From: Erwinia tasmaniensis Et1/99
GTDB taxonomy: Bacteria; Pseudomonadota; Gammaproteobacteria; Enterobacterales; Enterobacteriaceae
Length of the DNA stretch: 64,000 nt
Assembly: GCF_000026185.1 (NCBI RefSeq)
Contig: NC_010694.1
Coordinates: 2,232,001 to 2,296,000 of the forward strand
Reading direction: 5' to 3'
The notes beneath the pieces were generated by a model that was not told the origin of the DNA, ran no database searches, and worked only from the letters and a program-made list of their open reading frames with translations. Of the stretch, positions 58,888 to 64,000 are shown piece after piece. How positions within the stretch are numbered: the stretch's first letter is position 1; each line of letters begins with the position of its first letter. The position numbers were made by a program, and so were the translations under genes.

Positions 58888-61800
58888 ATGAAAAGAATGT
58901 TAATAAACGCAACTCAGCAAGAAGAGTTGCGTGTTGCCCTTGTCGATGGACAGCGCCTGTACGACCTGGATATAGAAAGTCCCGGGCACGAGCAGAAAAA
59001 AGCCAACATCTATAAAGGTAAGATCACCCGTATTGAACCCAGCCTTGAAGCCGCATTCGTTGACTACGGTGCTGAAAGACACGGTTTCCTGCCTCTGAAA
59101 GAGATTTCCCGCGAATACTTCCCCTCTAATTATAATTCTCACGGTCGTCCAAACATTAAAGACGTTCTGCGTGAAGGCCAGGAAGTCATTGTTCAGATCG
59201 ATAAAGAAGAACGCGGCAATAAAGGCGCTGCGCTGACCACCTTTATCAGCCTGGCGGGAAGTTATCTGGTTCTGATGCCAAACAACCCGCGTGCTGGCGG
59301 TATTTCTCGCCGCATTGAGGGCGATGACCGTACCGAACTGAAAGAAGCGCTCTCTTCACTTGAACTGCCGGACGGCATGGGCCTAATCGTCCGCACCGCT
59401 GGCGTGGGCAAATCTGCGGAAGCGCTGCAGTGGGATTTAGGTTTTCGTATCAAGCACTGGGAAGCGATCAAGAAAGCCGCTGACAGCCGCCCTGCTCCAT
59501 TCCTGATCCACCAGGAAAGTAACGTCATTGTGCGTGCCTTCCGCGACTATCTACGTCAGGACATCGGCGAAATTCTCATCGATAACCCGAAAGTACTGGA
59601 GCTGGCTCGCCAGCATATCGCCGCATTGGGTCGTCCGGATTTCAGCAGCAAAATTAAGCTCTACACCGGTGAAATTCCGCTGTTCAGCCATTATCAAATC
59701 GAATCACAGATCGAATCCGCCTTCCAGCGCGAAGTGCGCCTGCCTTCAGGCGGGTCAATCGTTATCGACACGACCGAAGCGCTGACGGCTATTGATATCA
59801 ACTCCGCCCGCGCGACTCGCGGCGGCGACATCGAAGAGACGGCATTCAACACGAACCTTGAAGCCGCCGATGAGATAGCCCGCCAGCTGCGTTTGCGTGA
59901 CCTCGGCGGCCTGATTGTTATCGACTTTATCGACATGACTCCGGTTCGTCACCAGCGTGCGGTTGAAAATCGTCTGCGCGAAGCGGTACGTCAGGATCGC
60001 GCACGCATCCAGATCAGCCATATTTCGCGCTTCGGCCTGCTGGAAATGTCGCGCCAGCGTCTTAGCCCGTCACTGGGTGAGTCCAGCCATCACGTCTGCC
60101 CGCGCTGTAGCGGCACAGGCACTATCCGTGATAACGAATCGCTGTCGCTCTCTATTCTGCGTCTGATTGAAGAAGAAGCGCTGAAGGAGAACACCAAAGA
60201 GGTTCATGCCATCGTACCGGTTCAGGTTGCTTCCTACCTGCTGAACGAGAAGCGTGATGCGGTTAGCGCGATTGAAAAACGCCAGGGCGGCGTGCGTGCA
60301 ATTATCGTACCCAACGATAACATGCAAACTCCGCACTACTCGGTACTGCGCGTACGCAGCGGTGAAGAGACCCAGACGTTAAGCTACCACCTGCCGAAAC
60401 TGCACGAAGCCGAAATGGCGCTGCCCTCCGAAGAGGAACACGCCGAGCGCAAACGTCCAGAGCAGCCTGCTCTTGCCGCGTTCGTGATGCCGGAAGCACC
60501 GCCTGCGCCGCAGGAAGCCGCGCCTGAAAAAACCGCACCGAAAGCTGTGGTCAAATCGCAGGCTCCTGCTGCTGCCCAGCCGGGACTGATTAGTCGTCTT
60601 GTTAGCGGATTGAAGAAGCTTTTCGCCGCGCCGGAAAAATCAGCCGAACAGCCTGAGCAGCTGGTAGTTGAAGAGAAGATCGCTGCATCCTCTGCCCCGC
60701 GCGGAGAGCGCCGCAACAATCGCCGTCAGAATAACCGCCGTGACCGTAACGGTGAACGCACCGAGCGAAACGCTGACCGCGGTGAACGTAATGACCGCAA
60801 TGCGGATCGTAACGAGCGAGGTGCCGAACGCAACACCGATCGTAACGAGCGAAGCGCCGAGCGCAACACCGATCGTAACGAGCGGAGTAACGAACGTAAC
60901 GAACGCGCGCCGCGTGAACGTAACAATGAAGCACGCGAAGGTCGTGACGACAATCGTCGTAACAACAACCGCCGCAACGGTCAGCAGACGGATGCGCGTA
61001 GTGAGCGCATGGTGCCGGACGAGTTTGAGCGCAGCGAAACCGCCCAGACACGCCAGCCGCGTCAGGAGCGTCAGCGCCGTCGCCCTGGTCAAAACCAGGA
61101 AGAAAAAAGCACGCAACTTCAGGAACAAAAGGTTGCTGAGCCGGTCATCGAAAGCGTACAGACTACGGAAGAGCAGGAAGACAGCCAGCAGGTCATGCCG
61201 CGCCGTAAACAGCGCCAGCTGAACCAGAAAGTGCGTATCGAAACGGCTGAACAAACCGCAGCGCGTTCATTCGAACCACAAGAGAGCGCACCCGTTGCCG
61301 CTCCTGTGGTTGCCCAGCCTGCGGTTGAAACGGATGAGCAGGATGAGCGCGATGGCAACAATATGCCTCGTCGTTCACGCCGCTCTCCACGTCACCTGCG
61401 CGTGAGTGGCCAACGCCGCCGCCGTTACCGTGACGAGCGTTATCCGACACAGTCACCCATGCCGCTGGCTCACGCCGCCGCATCGCCGGAATCGGCGTCA
61501 GGTAAAGTGTGGATATCCTATCCGGTATCACAGGTTAGCGATCATGAAACGCATGAAGATCCGCCGCACTCAGTAGTGCCTGCCTACGGTCATGCTGATA
61601 TCGCCCCGTCAGGAGCGATTGAATCCGCCCCCGCGGTGGCCAGCGTCGCTGAACGTGCTGCCGCGCCGTCTGTGGCTGCGGATGTTGCCCCTGCCCCTGA
61701 GATTCAGGCTGCTCCGGCCGCTGCTGTGCAGGCGGAGTCGGTACAAATTGCCGAACCACAGCCAGAAAATCAGCCGGAAATCACCCCGGTAGAGACTGAA

Positions 61801-62298
61801 GAAACCGCCGCTATTGATGCCCCCGTAGACCAGCAGCCCGCGGTGATCTCCGCAGCTGATGATGCGGTAGCGGCAGAAACGGCAGCCCAAGCCGTTCCGG
61901 CTCAGGAAGTTCAGCCGGAAGCCGCCGAAGCTCAGGTCGATGAAGTGCAGGACGTTTCCGCACCGCTGGTGGCTGAAGCCAGTGCCGAGGTTAAGCAGCA
62001 TCACGCCTTAACGGACGAGCCGGTAGTCTCTGCGGAACACCCTTCCGTGGCTGACGATGCGCCTGCTCCGGTTGCGGCTCGCGCCGAGACTGTTACCGTT
62101 GCAGAGGCCCCAGAACAGGCCGGCCGCTATAAGCATCATGCTACGGCACCGATGACGAAAGCGCCTGCTCCGGATTACCAGCCGGAAGCATCGCGCCAAA
62201 GCGACTGGGTACGCCCGGACTTCAATTTTGAGGGTAAAGGTTCGGCAGGCGGTCACGCCGCAACACAACAGGCGACGGCTCCGGCAACCCGCCCGTAA
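58888..62298 (+). CDS. rne: Ribonuclease E
   Basis: Endonuclease that starts mRNA decay and scaffolds the degradosome. It has 1136 residues. The catalytic half is conserved: S1 domain (~35-125), metal-binding Asp303 and Asp346, Zn-link Cys404/Cys407 in [14 protein letters not shown]. The C-terminal half (~530 on) is disordered. A membrane-targeting amphipathic helix ([19 protein letters not shown], ~567-585) precedes a very Arg/Asn/Glu-rich RNA-binding stretch with 11-residue repeats ([11 protein letters not shown]). [19 protein letters not shown] follows, then an Ala/Pro/Glu-rich tail. The C-terminus [19 protein letters not shown] resembles the PNPase-binding end. Confidence 0.98.
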   Translation: MKRMLINATQQEELRVALVDGQRLYDLDIESPGHEQKKANIYKGKITRIEPSLEAAFVDYGAERHGFLPLKEISREYFPSNYNSHGRPNIKDVLREGQEVIVQIDKEERGNKGAALTTFISLAGSYLVLMPNNPRAGGISRRIEGDDRTELKEALSSLELPDGMGLIVRTAGVGKSAEALQWDLGFRIKHWEAIKKAADSRPAPFLIHQESNVIVRAFRDYLRQDIGEILIDNPKVLELARQHIAALGRPDFSSKIKLYTGEIPLFSHYQIESQIESAFQREVRLPSGGSIVIDTTEALTAIDINSARATRGGDIEETAFNTNLEAADEIARQLRLRDLGGLIVIDFIDMTPVRHQRAVENRLREAVRQDRARIQISHISRFGLLEMSRQRLSPSLGESSHHVCPRCSGTGTIRDNESLSLSILRLIEEEALKENTKEVHAIVPVQVASYLLNEKRDAVSAIEKRQGGVRAIIVPNDNMQTPHYSVLRVRSGEETQTLSYHLPKLHEAEMALPSEEEHAERKRPEQPALAAFVMPEAPPAPQEAAPEKTAPKAVVKSQAPAAAQPGLISRLVSGLKKLFAAPEKSAEQPEQLVVEEKIAASSAPRGERRNNRRQNNRRDRNGERTERNADRGERNDRNADRNERGAERNTDRNERSAERNTDRNERSNERNERAPRERNNEAREGRDDNRRNNNRRNGQQTDARSERMVPDEFERSETAQTRQPRQERQRRRPGQNQEEKSTQLQEQKVAEPVIESVQTTEEQEDSQQVMPRRKQRQLNQKVRIETAEQTAARSFEPQESAPVAAPVVAQPAVETDEQDERDGNNMPRRSRRSPRHLRVSGQRRRRYRDERYPTQSPMPLAHAAASPESASGKVWISYPVSQVSDHETHEDPPHSVVPAYGHADIAPSGAIESAPAVASVAERAAAPSVAADVAPAPEIQAAPAAAVQAESVQIAEPQPENQPEITPVETEETAAIDAPVDQQPAVISAADDAVAAETAAQAVPAQEVQPEAAEAQVDEVQDVSAPLVAEASAEVKQHHALTDEPVVSAEHPSVADDAPAPVAARAETVTVAEAPEQAGRYKHHATAPMTKAPAPDYQPEASRQSDWVRPDFNFEGKGSAGGHAATQQATAPATRP
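60823..60888 (+). repeat. 33-bp tandem repeat inside rne
   Basis: Two adjacent 33-base units (60823-60855, 60856-60888) encode [11 protein letters not shown] twice. A diverged unit (NADRNERG) precedes and NERNERA follows. Length variation between strains is likely here. Confidence 0.8.
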
Positions 62299-62319
62299 AA
62301 ACCTGAGTGAACGTTATGC

Positions 62320-62351
62320 AAGCCCCGGCCTTCTGGTCGGGGCTTTTTTTA
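62320..62351 (+). terminator. Rho-independent terminator of rne
   Basis: Stem AAGCCCCG/CGGGGCTT (62320-62327, 62338-62345) extended inside by CC/GG, followed by a run of seven or more T. 22 bases after the rne stop. Confidence 0.9.
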
Positions 62352-62460
62352 TGCCTTTGATGCGCCGGACCGTACCGACATAAGCATCATGACAGCTTCC
62401 AGCGCTACGTTTAGGGCTTGATGATCCGATCGCAGCATATCGTCGTCGCAGAAAAACGAT

Positions 62461-62499
62461 CAAAAAAAACCGCTGCCGTCAAAGAACTGACGGCAGCGG
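62461..62499 (-). terminator. Rho-independent terminator of flgL
   Basis: A perfect 12-bp stem CCGCTGCCGTCA/TGACGGCAGCGG (62470-62481, 62488-62499), 6-base loop, then eight T on the minus strand. It is 40 bases after flgL. In E. coli the flgL 3' end yields the sRNA FlgO; a similar 3' fragment could form here. Confidence 0.9.
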
Positions 62500-62538
62500 C
62501 TGAAATAAACGCCCGGGTACAGGGCGCGTTCAAAGCAA

Positions 62539-63504
62539 TTAAGAATTGAGGCTAAACAGCGACAGTTTCGACATTTGCTGGAATACGGTATAGGAAGCCT
62601 TCAGGGCCGCCTGCTGCATGGTATAGCTGGAGATAGCCTCAGCCGTATCCACTCCGATCAGTGAGTTCATCTGCGTTTTTAGATTAAGCGTAGTGTCACC
62701 GCTTTTCGAATCGAGGTTGCTCAATTCCTGAAGGTTAGTACCGATTTCGGAACGTACGCTGGAAACATTGTTTAGAGCGTTGCTCAGCCCACGGTTCGTT
62801 TTAGCAATATTGGCGCTTTCCAGATCGATTTTGCTCTGATCCGCACCGGACAGAGGCTCTTTGAGTGATTTTATCGCCGTATCCAGAATTGAAAAGATAT
62901 TGCTCTCTCCATCTTTGCCATCAGGCTCCTTAGTCGCACTGCTGGTCAGGTTATCAAAGACCTGCTTTCCGGTGTGGTTAGTGACCAGCGTTCGGCTGGA
63001 ATCCACTTTCTGCGTGATCGGTACAGTACCGCCAGTGTAAGTGGTGTTCCCTGATGCATCGGTGGTAAACGGCGCTTTATCACTCTGATAACCGGCGAAG
63101 GTATAACGGCCATTGCCGTCGGTGCTGTTGGCCAGGTTCAGCAGCTGGGCACGGACCCCTTCCAGCTGAGTCGCATAAGAAGAGCGATCGGCGTCGGAAA
63201 GCGTACCATTCGCGGCGGCCACGATCGTGGTCTGCGCGCTGATAATGACATCCGCCACCTGTTTCAGCGTGGTCTCTTCGGTCGACTGACTTTGGGTGGC
63301 GAAAATACGCGCGGTATCATACTGCGATGTCTCCGCCTGAGCCTGCGAGACCACCACGGCCTGAGCCGCAGCGACCGGATCGTCAGAAGGCTTGTTAACG
63401 CGGTTTCCGGTTGTCATCTCATTGCCTGCCTTCAACCAGCTGCTGTTAGCACTCTGGATGCCCTGCATCTGCTGGTCATAGATCATGCCGGTACTAAGTC
63501 GCAT
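62539..63504 (-). CDS. flgL: Flagellar hook-filament junction protein FlgL (HAP3)
   Basis: Joins hook to filament above FlgK. It has 321 residues (E. coli 317): N-terminal flagellin-like helix MRLSTGMIYDQQMQGIQSANSSW, GNRVNKPSDDPVAAAQAV, and a C-terminal coiled-coil half ending SYTVFQQMSKLSLFSLNS. 21 bases after flgK; convergent with rne as in E. coli. Confidence 0.97.
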   Translation of the reverse strand: MRLSTGMIYDQQMQGIQSANSSWLKAGNEMTTGNRVNKPSDDPVAAAQAVVVSQAQAETSQYDTARIFATQSQSTEETTLKQVADVIISAQTTIVAAANGTLSDADRSSYATQLEGVRAQLLNLANSTDGNGRYTFAGYQSDKAPFTTDASGNTTYTGGTVPITQKVDSSRTLVTNHTGKQVFDNLTSSATKEPDGKDGESNIFSILDTAIKSLKEPLSGADQSKIDLESANIAKTNRGLSNALNNVSSVRSEIGTNLQELSNLDSKSGDTTLNLKTQMNSLIGVDTAEAISSYTMQQAALKASYTVFQQMSKLSLFSLNS

Positions 63505-63525
63505 GGGTTAATTCCTCTTCAAAAA

Positions 63526-64000
63526 TCAGCCAACCGCCGTCAGCAGCGACTGGAAAATGGTGGAAGCCGTCTGCAATACCTTAGCATTCGCCATGTAGTA
63601 CTGCTGATAGCGTGCCAGGTTGGAATACTCTTCGTCAAGGTTGACGCCGGAAACCGACTGCTGCTGCTTGGTAAGCTGTGTCACCACCGCCGTTTGCGTT
63701 GTGCTGGTGGTTTCCAGCGTGCTGGTTTTATTTCCCACGTCCGCGACCAGGCCGGCATAAGCCTGGGTCAGGGTGCTGGTCCCGTTAATCAGACTTTTCG
63801 TTTGCAGAGCCAACAGTGATTTGACGTTTTCATTGTTGCTGGCGCCACCGGTTGAACCGGCCGTGGCCAGCTTGGCCTCATCGGTAATATTTACGCTCAT
63901 ACCGGAGATCACGTTGGTCACCGGTTTGATGGTGTAGCTGTCATCGTTTTGCAAGGTGCCGCTGGCACCTACGGTTATCGTCAGGCCGTCAAACTTCACG
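63526..64000 (-). CDS. flgK: Flagellar hook-associated protein FlgK (HAP1), C-terminal part (cut by window end)
   Basis: The frame is open to the window edge; about 158 residues of the C-terminus are present. The D0/D1 coiled-coil end is typical: TQLTKQQQSVSGVNLDEEYSNLARYQQYYMANAKVLQTASTIFQSLLTAVG. It sits directly upstream of flgL. The start lies outside the window. Confidence 0.96.
   Translation of the reverse strand, partial: VKFDGLTITVGASGTLQNDDSYTIKPVTNVISGMSVNITDEAKLATAGSTGGASNNENVKSLLALQTKSLINGTSTLTQAYAGLVADVGNKTSTLETTSTTQTAVVTQLTKQQQSVSGVNLDEEYSNLARYQQYYMANAKVLQTASTIFQSLLTAVG

Noticed and set aside
60726..60977. Minus-strand Arg/Ser/Leu-rich frame opposite rne
   Set aside because: Pure antisense of the repeat-rich RNase E arm; composition follows from the Asn/Glu/Arg codons of the real gene.
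1..64000. CRISPR arrays, rRNA, tRNA genes, insertion sequences and integrase genes
   Set aside because: No regularly spaced repeats, cloverleaf-like sequences, transposase or integrase frames were found by reading; the phage content is limited to isolated genes.

Overview
The window is chromosomal DNA from an enterobacterium, most likely Erwinia or a close relative in the Erwiniaceae. The core proteins match the E. coli gene order and lengths almost residue for residue (PhoQ His277, RNase E Cys404/407, PtsG Cys421, FabF Cys164). The accessory genes point away from E. coli itself: a 211-residue RcsA downstream of fliR, a CheV, a glucosylglycerate synthase/phosphatase pair, and an AmsF/WceF-like tailspike protein of the type tied to amylovoran/stewartan exopolysaccharide. 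The species cannot be fixed from the sequence alone.

Layout. 1-3.2 kb: 3' end of phoP, then phoQ and roxA (ycfD). 3.3-5.2 kb: a divergent sutR-like regulator and benE/ydcO-like transporter. 5.1-10.1 kb (minus): lolC-lolD-lolE-nagK-cobB. 10.1-18.4 kb: an accessory islet with a MASE1-GGDEF diguanylate cyclase, the tailspike gene, an orphan phage antiterminator Q, several small ORFs, cheV, a tiny membrane protein and an XRE-like gene broken by one amber codon. 18.4-29.7 kb: fliE (minus) diverging from fliFGHIJK and fliLMNOPQR. 29.7-32.2 kb: rcsA with an RcsAB box, a Pmp3-family protein and an orphan M15 endolysin-like peptidase. 32.2-34.3 kb: gpgP-gpgS. 34.5-38 kb: mfd. 38.2-43.9 kb (minus): ycfJ, ndh, nagZ, thiK, lpoB, ycfL, hinT. 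44.2-50.2 kb (minus): ptsG, tatD-family ycfH, holB, tmk, mltG, pabC. 50.4-56.5 kb (minus): fabF, acpP, fabG, fabD, fabH, plsX, rpmF, yceD. 56.7-62.3 kb: yceF/maf, rluC, rne. 62.5-64 kb (minus): flgL and the truncated flgK.

In E. coli lolC and mfd are near neighbours and the fli-rcsA block lies far away. Here the fli-rcsA-gpg block and the accessory islet sit between lolC and mfd, so this is a rearrangement junction. The islet carries most of the unusual content. Functions converge on the cell surface: motility (fli, flg, cheV), exopolysaccharide control and possible EPS cleavage (rcsA, tailspike), c-di-GMP (GGDEF), envelope sensing (phoPQ), lipoprotein export (lolCDE), peptidoglycan turnover (nagZ, mltG, lpoB, M15 peptidase) and fatty-acid supply (fab, plsX). 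Regulatory sites readable in the DNA include an RcsAB box (rcsA), an FNR box (ndh), Mlc and CRP sites plus an SgrS pairing site (ptsG), a sigma-28 promoter (cheV) and several strong terminators.
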